A stretch of 6,516 nt of DNA from Thermoplasmatota archaeon. GTDB lineage: Archaea; Thermoplasmatota; Thermoplasmata; Thermoplasmatales; Thermoplasmataceae. Positions 1-6,437 of the stretch are shown piece after piece. The translations under genes and the position numbers were made by a program. The number at the start of each line of letters is the position of its first letter. Position 1 is the stretch's first letter. The DNA is taken from the NCBI GenBank assembly GCA_023379345.1, contig JAMCUV010000095.1:1-6516 (forward strand). Direction: 5' to 3'. The notes beneath the pieces are model-generated. The model was not told where the DNA came from and made no database searches. It worked only from the letters and a program-made list of their open reading frames with translations.

Positions 1-1095
1 GCTCTCACAGGCAAACCCCAGATGGCGCTGAGCCTGGGGCCATTCGGCCAGCTTGGCTCAAGGGTCCTTGCCGTTCTTCAGTGGGGCAATACGCTGGGCT
101 GGCTCACCGTAAACCTTGTCCTGGCCTCATTCGCGCTTCACGTCATTGTTCCCGGTGTATCTTTCCTCATCCCCATATTCATAGTCACTGCCATAGTATT
201 TGCCCTGGCATATGCCGGACATAACTGGATCAGGAGATTTGAAATCGCAATGTCAGCCGTGCTGGGAGTCATGTTTGCAGTGATCAGCATAAGGTATTTC
301 ACCACCTTTTCATCAACATATTCCTACCATCCGTCAGGACTGAGCCCACTCATTGCATTTGGCATAACCCTGGCATCATCCTTCTCCTACATCATGGCAT
401 GGGGACCCTATGCATCCGACTACTCCCGGTTCACAAGGAAAGTTGAAAGACCCAGGAGATCATTCGGATTCACCTTTGCTGGGGGAGCAATAGCCTCATT
501 CTGGATCGAGATCATCGGGATGGCTGTGGCAATATCGGCGCATGCATACATCTCCAATCCTGCCACGGCCCTTGCCAGATATATGGGAGCATACTCAGCG
601 GTTGGCATGATATCCCTGTTTCTTGGCGGAATTGCTGCTAATGCCATCAACCTGTTTTCAAATGCCACCTCACTGAATACTGCCATCACCAGGCTGACCA
701 GGAACAGGGCCCTGATCATAGGCGTCATTGTGTCACTTGCCCTTGGGATAATCGGCTACAGGAACTTTTATGGTTTCTACGAAACATTCCTGTTCATCCT
801 GGATTACTGGATAACGCCATGGCTTGGGATATTGATTGCCCATTACTTCATAATTGGCAGGAACAGATCCACAGGAGTGGCCTCATATTCCGGGATTTCG
901 GCCTATGTGCTGGCCATACTCATATCGGTCCCCTTCATGAGCCCAGGTGCTGTATTTGAAGGCCCCCTTGCTTATTACCTGGGTTCCGTGGACATAAGCT
1001 ACTACATCTCATTCTTTGCCGCCATCATTCTTTACATTACTTTTAATAATTATTTCAGGGTTAACCATGCCAGGGGCGCCAAACCCCTGGGATGA
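1..1095 (+). CDS. NCS1-family nucleobase permease (purine/cytosine permease-like), 5' end outside the window
   Basis: Integral membrane transporter, probably a cation-coupled importer of a purine or pyrimidine base. The frame is open from base 1 with ALTGKPQ before the first visible Met at 22. The family motif (PQM...FG..GSR) begins right there, so the real start lies upstream and roughly 80-100 residues are missing; family members usually have 420-490. Visible are 364 residues with about nine or ten hydrophobic segments. Counting from the Met at 22, residues 26-31 (GWLTVN) match the substrate-site helix where Mhp1 has Trp117 and Gln121; here they are W27 and N31. Residues 129-136 (PYASDYSR) are a strong signature of the purine-cytosine branch. 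An Asn-rich helix (N207, N210, N214) and a WITPW segment (263-267) follow, as in NCS1 proteins. The stop overlaps the next gene's start by four bases, implying co-transcription. Family is confident; the substrate (cytosine, uracil, hydantoin or other) cannot be told. Confidence 0.85.
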   Translation, partial: ALTGKPQMALSLGPFGQLGSRVLAVLQWGNTLGWLTVNLVLASFALHVIVPGVSFLIPIFIVTAIVFALAYAGHNWIRRFEIAMSAVLGVMFAVISIRYFTTFSSTYSYHPSGLSPLIAFGITLASSFSYIMAWGPYASDYSRFTRKVERPRRSFGFTFAGGAIASFWIEIIGMAVAISAHAYISNPATALARYMGAYSAVGMISLFLGGIAANAINLFSNATSLNTAITRLTRNRALIIGVIVSLALGIIGYRNFYGFYETFLFILDYWITPWLGILIAHYFIIGRNRSTGVASYSGISAYVLAILISVPFMSPGAVFEGPLAYYLGSVDISYYISFFAAIILYITFNNYFRVNHARGAKPLG

Positions 1096-1580
1096 ATATG
1101 TCTGTCTACAGTGACCGGAAAATCCTGGAACTTGCAAGGGAAGGAAACCTCATCGGCGAGAACTTTGACGTGTTATGCGTCACGCCAAACGGCTACGATC
1201 TCAGGATCGACCAGGTATGGGTTTCCGGCAATGTGATTTCAGGGGAAGCAGTGATTCCTGCAGGTGCACAGTTTCTCGTTTCAACAATGGAATACATAAA
1301 GATGCCAGAGGATGCCATGGGCCAGATCTGGATAAGATCATCCTACGCCAGGAAAGGTGTTCTGGGGTCATTCGGGGCAGTTGACGCCGGGTTCCATGGG
1401 AACCTGACACTCTCGTTCCTGAATGCGTCCGGATCTCCAGTGACGGTGGCAAAGGGTGAACGCATAGCCCAGCTTGTTGTTCACGAAATGTCATCCAGGC
1501 CTGCTGAATCCTATGGAGAACGATCAGGGAATTACCAGGGTTCAAGAGGAGTAACGGTTAAGGGCAGGAATATACTCTAG
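1092..1580 (+). CDS. dut: Probable dUTP diphosphatase of the dCTP deaminase fold (archaeal dUTPase type)
   Basis: Predicted cytosolic trimer hydrolysing dUTP to dUMP and pyrophosphate, keeping uracil out of DNA and feeding dTMP synthesis. The 162 residues span a full dCTP deaminase/dUTPase domain: TPNGYDLRID (31-40), IRSSYARKG (81-89, phosphate binding), VDAGFHGN (97-104) with D98 at the water-activating Asp position, GERIAQLVV (122-130), and a C-terminal YQGSRG (148-153). Ten residues after D98, where deaminases carry the essential Glu (E138 in E. coli Dcd, E145 in the M. jannaschii bifunctional enzyme), this protein has S108. From family knowledge, loss of that Glu should remove deamination but leave diphosphatase activity, so I call dUTPase rather than dcd. 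It starts in an ATGA overlap with the permease; a second ATG two codons later (1098) is equally possible. No clear Shine-Dalgarno is seen, so translation may be coupled. Confidence 0.82.
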   Translation: MNMSVYSDRKILELAREGNLIGENFDVLCVTPNGYDLRIDQVWVSGNVISGEAVIPAGAQFLVSTMEYIKMPEDAMGQIWIRSSYARKGVLGSFGAVDAGFHGNLTLSFLNASGSPVTVAKGERIAQLVVHEMSSRPAESYGERSGNYQGSRGVTVKGRNIL

Positions 1581-1593
1581 GTAAGGTAGCACA

Positions 1594-2049
1594 ATGGTCG
1601 GGGAGATCAAGATACAGGTGGCCGGAAAATCTTCAGCCAGCCCGGACAGGATAATGGATGAGATCAGCGACTGGCAGAGGCTTCCTGAATTCTGGCATGG
1701 GATGAGAAGCATAACCAGGTCAGACGGCAGTATGCTTCTTGTGAGGTTTGCTTTTCCTGGCAATGGAAAAATGTCGTACCTGTGCGACCGGAAATCACTG
1801 AGCTGTACTGAGAACTACCACAGCGGCCCATTTTCAGGTTTCAAGAAGACTGAGCTCAGGTGCGTTGAGGGAGGGACAGAGATCAGGGTGAGATGGGAGA
1901 TCAAGCTCTCGCTGTCCATGGTGCTGCTGAAAGGTTTCCTTGCAAGGCATTTCACGGAGGGGACGGAAAGCGCCATCAGGCGCATCTGCGAGAGTGCCGA
2001 ATCCGATTTGCTTCGTGAACGTGAAATTATTGTGCATCAACAGGCGTGA
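1594..2049 (+). CDS. Small SRPBCC (START/Bet v1-like) superfamily protein, function unknown
   Basis: A 151-residue soluble protein resembling the SRPBCC helix-grip fold: an N-terminal strand (GEIKIQVAG, 3-11), then a short helix and loop ISDWQRLPEFWHGMRSI (24-40) of the type seen in polyketide-cyclase and COQ10-like members, alternating strands rich in aromatic and charged residues (47-104), and a long amphipathic C-terminal helix (about 108-142) that would close a ligand cavity. Such proteins bind hydrophobic ligands or act as chaperone-like partners; no ligand can be named. There are no catalytic motifs, signal peptide or clear membrane segment. An SD-like AAGGT at 1583-1587 sits six bases before the ATG. 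The gene follows the dUTPase by 13 bases and is probably in the same transcript. Its last 23 bases overlap the end of RNase Z on the other strand. The fold call rests on pattern only; a lineage-specific unrelated protein remains possible. Confidence 0.6.
   Translation: MVGEIKIQVAGKSSASPDRIMDEISDWQRLPEFWHGMRSITRSDGSMLLVRFAFPGNGKMSYLCDRKSLSCTENYHSGPFSGFKKTELRCVEGGTEIRVRWEIKLSLSMVLLKGFLARHFTEGTESAIRRICESAESDLLREREIIVHQQA
2027..2049. other. Tail-to-tail overlap of two convergent coding regions
   Basis: The SRPBCC gene (+ strand, TGA at 2047-2049) and RNase Z (- strand, TAA at 2027-2029) share 23 bases at their 3' ends. No stem-loop or clear oligo-T terminator is seen on either strand close to the two stops, so the two messages probably run past each other and could pair. 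Confidence 0.9.
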
Positions 2050-2965
2050 TGGTACCGGAGGGCCTGACATCATATTCCAGGAGTTCCCTGCTCAGTTCTG
2101 AATCTGGAAATATGCTTCTGGCCTCATTTATGAGTGGATCCAGATTCTCATATCTGGGGCTGTAATGGAAGAGGAAGAATTTTCTCACATTGGCATCCCT
2201 GGCGATCTCAGCAGCCTGCCTTGATGACGAATGGCCGAATTCATTCACCTTGGGTTCCAGGGAGGAATCTGTGGTGGTCTCATGAATCAGGACATCTGCA
2301 TCCCTGGCAAAAACCTTCATTTCCTCAAGGGGCCTGGTATCGCCCGTATAAACTATGGATCTGCCCTTCCTGATACCCATGCTGATATCATCAATGGATA
2401 CCGTTCTGCCGTCGATGACTGCGGTGCCGTTGCTGCGTATTTCTTCCAGGCGCCTGGCGGGTATGTTAAGAGCTTCGGCCTTTGATCTGTCGATCTTCAC
2501 AAGGTCCTTCTCCTGAATCCTGTAGGACATGGCAGGAACCGGATGGTCATTCCTCATGGTGCTGACCGTGAATTTGTCGAAATCGTATGTCTTGCCGAAT
2601 TCAAGTTCTCCCACACGGATCTCGTAGCTGAGGCGGAAATAGCCCACATTCAGTGCATTGGAAAGGATCCTTGTTGCGCCCCTGGGTCCATAGATGTAAA
2701 GGGGCTTTTCACGCCCGTTGAATGACATGCTCTGCACAAGCCCCAGGAGGCCAAGAAAATGATCTCCATGGAAATGTGTGATGAAGATGTTGTTGATGCT
2801 CATGAAGGAAAGCTTGCTCTTCATGATCTGTTTCTGGGTTCCCTCGCCGCAGTCAAGAAGGTTGGTAATGTCGTCGATCTGCACCGCAACTGCAGGGAGT
2901 CCCCTGCCTGGGGAGGGCCAGGAACCGCCTGTGCCCATGAACGTGATCCTGATGTTGGAGGCCAT
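2027..2965 (-). CDS. rnz: Ribonuclease Z (tRNA 3' endonuclease)
   Basis: Zinc-dependent endonuclease of the metallo-beta-lactamase fold that cuts tRNA precursors after the discriminator base so CCA can be added. The 312 residues match the short, dimeric RNase Z form (about 305-320). Motifs in order: Gly-rich start FMGTGGSWPSPGR (9-21); metal motif HFHGDH (64-69); H141 in NDHPVPAMSYR; a segment from about 150 to 195 that fits the flexible arm/exosite which grips the tRNA elbow, with NIPARRLEEIRSNG; D209 in TGDTR; HETT (228-231); H245 in GHSSS; H267 in FHYSPRY. All expected metal ligands and catalytic residues are present. ATG at 2963-2965 has an SD-like AAGGT at 2968-2972, only two bases away, which is close. 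It lies 23 bases after the Toprim gene and is probably co-transcribed with it. Function is confident. Confidence 0.95.
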   Translation of the reverse strand: MASNIRITFMGTGGSWPSPGRGLPAVAVQIDDITNLLDCGEGTQKQIMKSKLSFMSINNIFITHFHGDHFLGLLGLVQSMSFNGREKPLYIYGPRGATRILSNALNVGYFRLSYEIRVGELEFGKTYDFDKFTVSTMRNDHPVPAMSYRIQEKDLVKIDRSKAEALNIPARRLEEIRSNGTAVIDGRTVSIDDISMGIRKGRSIVYTGDTRPLEEMKVFARDADVLIHETTTDSSLEPKVNEFGHSSSRQAAEIARDANVRKFFLFHYSPRYENLDPLINEARSIFPDSELSRELLEYDVRPSGTITPVDAQ

Positions 2966-2967
2966 TG

Positions 2968-2972
2968 ACCTT
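2968..2972 (-). promoter_or_regulatory. Weak Shine-Dalgarno-like site for RNase Z
   Basis: The - strand reads AAGGT followed by CA and then the ATG. The match to the anti-SD is partial and the spacing is shorter than usual, so initiation may depend partly on coupling to the Toprim gene just upstream. Confidence 0.35.
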
Positions 2973-2988
2973 CATGGCGTTATGGCTA

Positions 2989-3366
2989 TTAATTCTCTGT
3001 CTGCTGCACCCTGCCCAGTGCGAATGGGAGTTCCTCCACGGTGCGTACTGGCATCATCTTCCTGATTGAATTCCAGAGGTCCGTGTCAACAAAGCAACCC
3101 GATCCATGCAGGAAATTTTCCAGGTTTGACATGATCTGGTGACCCTTCCGGTCAAAGTCGGGAAGAAGTATGACCTCGCTGTAGTTTCTGGCAATATTGT
3201 CTGAAAAGGTTACAAGGGAGCTGCCTGAATTTATCGTTATGATTTCCCCGGGGAAGTCTATTCTCCTGAGGCTGTCAATATCGTGCCTGCCCTCCACAAT
3301 TATTGGCACGCGGCTGTTCTTCAGGCGATACCTTTCAAGTATTTTCAGGATTCTCGATCCGGACAT
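2989..3366 (-). CDS. Small archaeal Toprim-domain protein (UPF0292 / COG1658-like)
   Basis: A stand-alone Toprim domain, the Mg-binding fold shared by DnaG primase, topoisomerases and RNase M5; the archaeal family's role is not established. With the start chosen here (ATG 3364-3366, 125 residues) the motifs are IIVEGRHD (22-29) with acidic E25, then LLPDFDRKG (67-75) with the DxD pair D70/D72. After these comes a C-terminal stretch MPVRTVEELP of the kind seen in this family. All Toprim acidic residues are intact. An in-frame ATG at 3406-3408 would add 14 residues (MANLKFWNQYVCLP), but those codons lie in AT-rich sequence carrying a good BRE/TATA element, and the TATA centre is 29 bases from the 3366 ATG, as expected for a leaderless message. 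I therefore prefer the shorter form. RNase Z follows after 23 bases, hinting at a link to RNA processing; that link is inference. Confidence 0.85.
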   Translation of the reverse strand: MSGSRILKILERYRLKNSRVPIIVEGRHDIDSLRRIDFPGEIITINSGSSLVTFSDNIARNYSEVILLPDFDRKGHQIMSNLENFLHGSGCFVDTDLWNSIRKMMPVRTVEELPFALGRVQQTEN

Positions 3367-3390
3367 TGGCAAACAAACATATTGGTTCCA

Positions 3391-3405
3391 AAATTTAAGA
3401 TTTGC
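3391..3405 (-). promoter_or_regulatory. Archaeal BRE/TATA promoter for the Toprim-RNase Z unit
   Basis: On the - strand, GCAAAT (3400-3405) fits the archaeal BRE consensus RNWAAW and directly precedes CTTAAATTT (3391-3399), a TATA-box-like element. Its centre near 3395 predicts transcription starting at about 3368, within two or three bases of the ATG at 3364-3366, so the message would be essentially leaderless. It lies just beyond the helicase stop (3415-3417), giving the downstream pair a promoter of its own. Confidence 0.6.
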
Positions 3406-3414
3406 CATGGAACC

Positions 3415-6150
3415 CTAGTCCCAGAAGCGCCTTGTCTTTGCATAATCCATTTCCCCGTTGAGTATGGCCCTTATGAGATCATCCTCGTTGCTGTAGGTGA
3501 CGTCAAGAAGCCGTGAGGCCGTTTCTGGCCCTATTCCCCTGGCTGCCATGACCATTATGGCCTGCATGCCGCGTTCCCTCACAAGATGGGCATTCTTCAT
3601 CAGGCGTTTTCTTGTCTTTATTCCGTCGGGATCCTCTTCCCTGGATTTGTCAAGGAGGTTCTTCTCGAAGGGCGACAGGGAAGCAACAAGGGAACTTCCG
3701 CAGACGGGGCACCTTATGCTCTTGATGTCCCTGACCTTCATGGTCCTGACATTGCCGCAGGATGTGCAGTAGAGTATTGTCTCCTCGTTCATGAGCCTCT
3801 TCTTCACGGCATCAAGTATGCTCCGGGTGGGCTTCAGGGGCGCAACCCTTTCCGAGTAATGTGTCAGGAAAACATCAGAGCTTTCGGAGATGTCATCCTT
3901 CAGGGAAAACTCAATCTCGCCAGACCTGACTCCCCTCAGGTATTTTTCAAGAGTTCCAAGGTCCATGTAGTCAGAGATGAGCTTCCTGATGGAATCCCTG
4001 TACACCGGTGTATCATAGTACGCATCAACAATCTTCTCAAACCTTATCCTGCCGATATCGGCGTCGTTGGCTATGAGGCCGAACTTGCGGGCTTCATATA
4101 GGAACACCGAATTGAAGAATCGGGATCTCCTTGCCGACCCTGAGATGTACTGGTACAGCCTGTCCGGATCAATGCTGAGAATAATCCTCCTGATATCATT
4201 GGACCTGATGACGCGTGACGACCTTATGTAGAAATGATATGGTGAATAATCGGTTTCAACGCTCTCTCCCGTGATTCCAGACAGGATGCTGGAGAATATT
4301 TCGGCAAGGGCGAAGTTTCCCTTTGTTCCAAGAAGCACCTGGACAATGATCTCGTTGGCCTTTGTCTCAATCACTGTGCGCTTCATGGTGGCCGAATCCT
4401 TTGAATACCAGTCCTCCAGAAGATGCCGGGAATTCTCCTCAACAAAATCAGGCACATACCTGTTTTCCCTGTTCTGGGAGACCTTTTCCGTTACATCGAG
4501 AAGCACAGGAATCTCCTCGCCCGACCATTTGGGTGCTATGGCTGCGGTGGGGAATGGCTCCACCAGTATCCGGTCCTTATCGATCCTTATGGTTCTCCAC
4601 GTTGATCCACGGATGACGAAATAGGATCCCGGCTCAAGTTCATTCACCACGTACCTTTCATCCAGGGTCCCTATGAATTTCCGGTTGATCTGGTCTATGA
4701 CCTTGAAGTTCTTCTCGCTGGGTATCATTGATATATTTTCAAGGAAGTAATTGAGGACCCCTCTCCTCTTCCTCACCTTGCCATCCTGGAAAAATATCTT
4801 GCCTGTGCGGGCAAGAAAATCCAGGGTGGAGTCAAATTCCTCCCGGGTCAGGTTTCTGAAGGGATACGAACGGGTGACCACTTCAAAGAAGTGATCAGCA
4901 TCTATCTCGCTGACGAACTTGGCTTCCGACAGTACCTGGTTTGCCATTGTGGCCAGGGAATTTTCCCGTATGGTGATATCCTCAAGATGTCCCTCCATTA
5001 TGTAGGATACTATGGCGCTGGCCTCCTCAAGCTCAATAATGTCGCTGCAGACTATGTTGCCAAGGGAGATTTTCTCAAGGCTGTGCCCTGACCTGCCAAC
5101 CCTCTGGATCAGCTTGTTGATCTGCCTTGGGGAATTGAACTGCAGGACAAGATCAGCAGAACCTATGTCAATTCCAAGCTCCAGTGATGAGGTGCATATG
5201 AGCGCCTTTATCTTGCCTGCCTTGAAGTCCTTCTCCGCACTCTCCCTGGCATCGCGGGACAGTGATCCATGATGCACCTGTATGGGCGGATCCTGGAGGT
5301 AGAGCCTTAGCCTGAATGCGATATCCTCCGCTGAACTTCTTGTGTTGACGAAGACAAGCGTCCCTTTGTGTTTCTGGATCAGATCCCACATGTGCAGTAT
5401 GGCGCCTGCATATCCCTCATCGCATCCCATTATGCCTGCAACTGCCTCATCTGCCTTGGCAGGAACGCCGATCTGGATGGCCATGCGTTTCTTCAGCCCT
5501 GATCTTGAAATATATGGGGATACTTCTGGAGAAAGGAATCTGGCAAGATCATTCTCATTGCCAACGGTGGCGGAAAGCCCGATTCTCTGGAAGTTTCCGG
5601 CCAGCTCACGGAGCCGCTCCACGGCGATGGCAAACTGGGAACCCCGTTCATTCTGGGCAGTTTCGTGCAGTTCATCCACTATGAGAAAGCGCACATGGGA
5701 AACGATCTCCCGGAGCCTCTTTCCGTTCAGGAGAATCTGCAGGGATTCAGGCGTGGTAATGAGTATATCACCAGGATTCTTGACTATCTCCCTCCTGTCA
5801 GCGTCAGTGATATCACTGTGCCTGACCTGGACACGGATGCCTAACTCCCGGCCGTATTCCTTGAGCCTGTCAAGGAGGTCCCTGTTCAGTGCCCTGAGGG
5901 GAGTTATGAACAGTGTTGAAACAGGCTGCGGCCTTTCCGACAGAATCCTGTGAAATATTGGAAGTATGGCTGCCTCTGTCTTACCGCTTCCTGTGGGTGA
6001 GAGCAGAAGAACGTTCTCGCCTCTCAGGATATGGGGGATCACATCCTGTTGGGGATCCGTTGGATCCAGAATCCCCTTGTTCAGCAGCATTTCCCTGATC
6101 CTGGGATTAAGCTGATCGAAGACTGACAGATTTTCAACATTATCTTCCAA
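3415..6150 (-). CDS. Lhr-like superfamily 2 ATP-dependent helicase with C-terminal zinc site
   Basis: ATP-driven translocase of the archaeal Lhr (large helicase-related) group, predicted to act on DNA or RNA/DNA hybrids in repair or RNA metabolism. Motifs in 911 residues: Q motif Q35; Walker A SPTGSGKT (51-58); Ia TPLRAL (83-88); TTPES (132-136); DELH box (159-162); SAT (193-195); motif IV LVFVNTRSSAE (265-275); motif V TSSLELGID (320-328); motif VI QRVGRSGH (349-356). These mark RecA1 (about 1-215) and RecA2 (about 225-385). A winged-helix region (about 390-475) and a DEAD-associated/beta-barrel-type core (about 490-780, with ARRSRFFNSVFLYEARKFGL) follow. C795, C798, C814 and C817 form a CxxC...CxxC zinc site. 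The last 45 residues include ARGIGPETASRLL (870-882), a helix-hairpin-helix-like segment. The start is TTG: a stop lies three codons upstream, and a GTGAT SD-like site five bases before TTG supports it. All helicase motifs are intact. Which Lhr subgroup it belongs to is not settled. Confidence 0.92.
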   Translation of the reverse strand: MEDNVENLSVFDQLNPRIREMLLNKGILDPTDPQQDVIPHILRGENVLLLSPTGSGKTEAAILPIFHRILSERPQPVSTLFITPLRALNRDLLDRLKEYGRELGIRVQVRHSDITDADRREIVKNPGDILITTPESLQILLNGKRLREIVSHVRFLIVDELHETAQNERGSQFAIAVERLRELAGNFQRIGLSATVGNENDLARFLSPEVSPYISRSGLKKRMAIQIGVPAKADEAVAGIMGCDEGYAGAILHMWDLIQKHKGTLVFVNTRSSAEDIAFRLRLYLQDPPIQVHHGSLSRDARESAEKDFKAGKIKALICTSSLELGIDIGSADLVLQFNSPRQINKLIQRVGRSGHSLEKISLGNIVCSDIIELEEASAIVSYIMEGHLEDITIRENSLATMANQVLSEAKFVSEIDADHFFEVVTRSYPFRNLTREEFDSTLDFLARTGKIFFQDGKVRKRRGVLNYFLENISMIPSEKNFKVIDQINRKFIGTLDERYVVNELEPGSYFVIRGSTWRTIRIDKDRILVEPFPTAAIAPKWSGEEIPVLLDVTEKVSQNRENRYVPDFVEENSRHLLEDWYSKDSATMKRTVIETKANEIIVQVLLGTKGNFALAEIFSSILSGITGESVETDYSPYHFYIRSSRVIRSNDIRRIILSIDPDRLYQYISGSARRSRFFNSVFLYEARKFGLIANDADIGRIRFEKIVDAYYDTPVYRDSIRKLISDYMDLGTLEKYLRGVRSGEIEFSLKDDISESSDVFLTHYSERVAPLKPTRSILDAVKKRLMNEETILYCTSCGNVRTMKVRDIKSIRCPVCGSSLVASLSPFEKNLLDKSREEDPDGIKTRKRLMKNAHLVRERGMQAIMVMAARGIGPETASRLLDVTYSNEDDLIRAILNGEMDYAKTRRFWD

Positions 6151-6155
6151 TGAAC

Positions 6156-6160
6156 ATCAC
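6156..6160 (-). promoter_or_regulatory. Shine-Dalgarno-like site supporting the helicase TTG start
   Basis: The - strand reads GTGAT, five bases, then TTG (6148-6150). GTGAT matches part of the archaeal GGAGGTGAT consensus at normal spacing. An in-frame TGA at 6157-6159 excludes any start further upstream, so TTG is the earliest possible start and this site argues that it is used. Confidence 0.55.
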
Positions 6161-6210
6161 ATGTTTTGGGTGGCTTATTTCCAACTTCCCTATGAGGTTT
6201 ACCACATTGG

Positions 6211-6269
6211 CGGCTCATGGCTTTTATTAAACTGTACACGCGCCAGGGGCACTTTCACCTGCTGAGCCG
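6211..6269. repeat. Spaced 7-base inverted repeat upstream of the helicase
   Basis: CGGCTCA at 6211-6217 is the exact reverse complement of TGAGCCG at 6263-6269, with 45 bases between the arms. The repeat spans the presumed helicase TATA element. It could be a protein-binding site or a long-range RNA stem, but a 7-base match is short enough to be chance. Confidence 0.3.
6223..6231 (-). promoter_or_regulatory. Candidate TATA box for the helicase gene
   Basis: The - strand reads TTTAATAAA. With usual archaeal spacing, transcription would start near 6200, giving the helicase message a leader of about 50 bases, in keeping with its having an SD-like site. The six bases before it (GTACAG) do not fit the BRE consensus, so the call is tentative. 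Confidence 0.4.
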
Positions 6270-6410
6270 GCAAAAGTAATTGTGCACCCATGTTAATATG
6301 GCTCAAGCCTTTATTTTTATTGAGGGAGCCACCTATCCATCAAGAAAAAGCCCATAGGAATTTGGCATAAATGTGTAACCAGTTTGAAAAACAAATCATT
6401 TTCAATTTAT

Positions 6411-6426
6411 AAAAAAGACAGAAAAA
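6411..6426 (-). terminator. Oligo-T terminator after the aspartate-tail gene
   Basis: Starting about a dozen bases past the TGA at 6438-6440, the - strand has a run of five T (6422-6426) and then a run of six T (6411-6416). Archaeal RNA polymerase stops at such runs in the non-template strand without needing a hairpin. The site also supports reading the - strand as the coding strand at the right edge. Confidence 0.6.
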
Positions 6427-6437
6427 TCTTTCTACGA

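Larger units (their letters stand above)
6151..6437. other. Intergenic region of 287 bases between the helicase and the aspartate-tail gene
   Basis: The half nearer the helicase has roughly genic base composition; from about 6290 to 6437 it turns AT-rich. It holds the presumed helicase promoter, a spaced inverted repeat, two partial copies of a GGCTCA...TTTATT element (6212-6228 and 6300-6314), and the upstream gene's poly-T terminator. I found no tRNA-like pattern and no convincing protein gene. A 30-codon - strand frame at 6199-6291 is open from an ATG but lacks coding support. Confidence 0.6.

Noticed and set aside
420..728. A 102-codon - strand frame inside the permease gene
   Set aside because: It is antisense to a clear NCS1 transmembrane coding region, with no start signal or motif of its own.
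1092..1580. dCTP deaminase (dcd) as the product name
   Set aside because: The catalytic deaminase Glu position is Ser (S108) while the dUTPase Asp is kept, so dUTP diphosphatase fits better.
3367..3408. N-terminal extension MANLKFWNQYVCLP of the Toprim protein
   Set aside because: The codons coincide with a BRE/TATA promoter and AT-rich intergenic composition; the ATG at 3366 is better placed.
5342..5953. A 203-codon + strand open frame opposite the helicase
   Set aside because: It lies antisense to the conserved helicase core motifs; its serine/arginine-rich translation is what antisense reading of that gene gives.
6199..6291. A 30-codon - strand frame starting at ATG 6291 between the aspartate-tail gene and the helicase
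   Set aside because: It is short, has no SD, no recognisable motif, and overlaps the presumed helicase promoter; chance frames of this size are common.
6241..6310. A tRNA or other structured RNA suggested by GCCGGCTCAGCAGG on the - strand
   Set aside because: No T-loop consensus, acceptor pairing or anticodon arm could be assembled around it.
6300..6330. A factor-independent terminator on the + strand (short stem with T-rich loop)
   Set aside because: The T-rich part is in the loop rather than after the stem, and no + strand gene precedes it.
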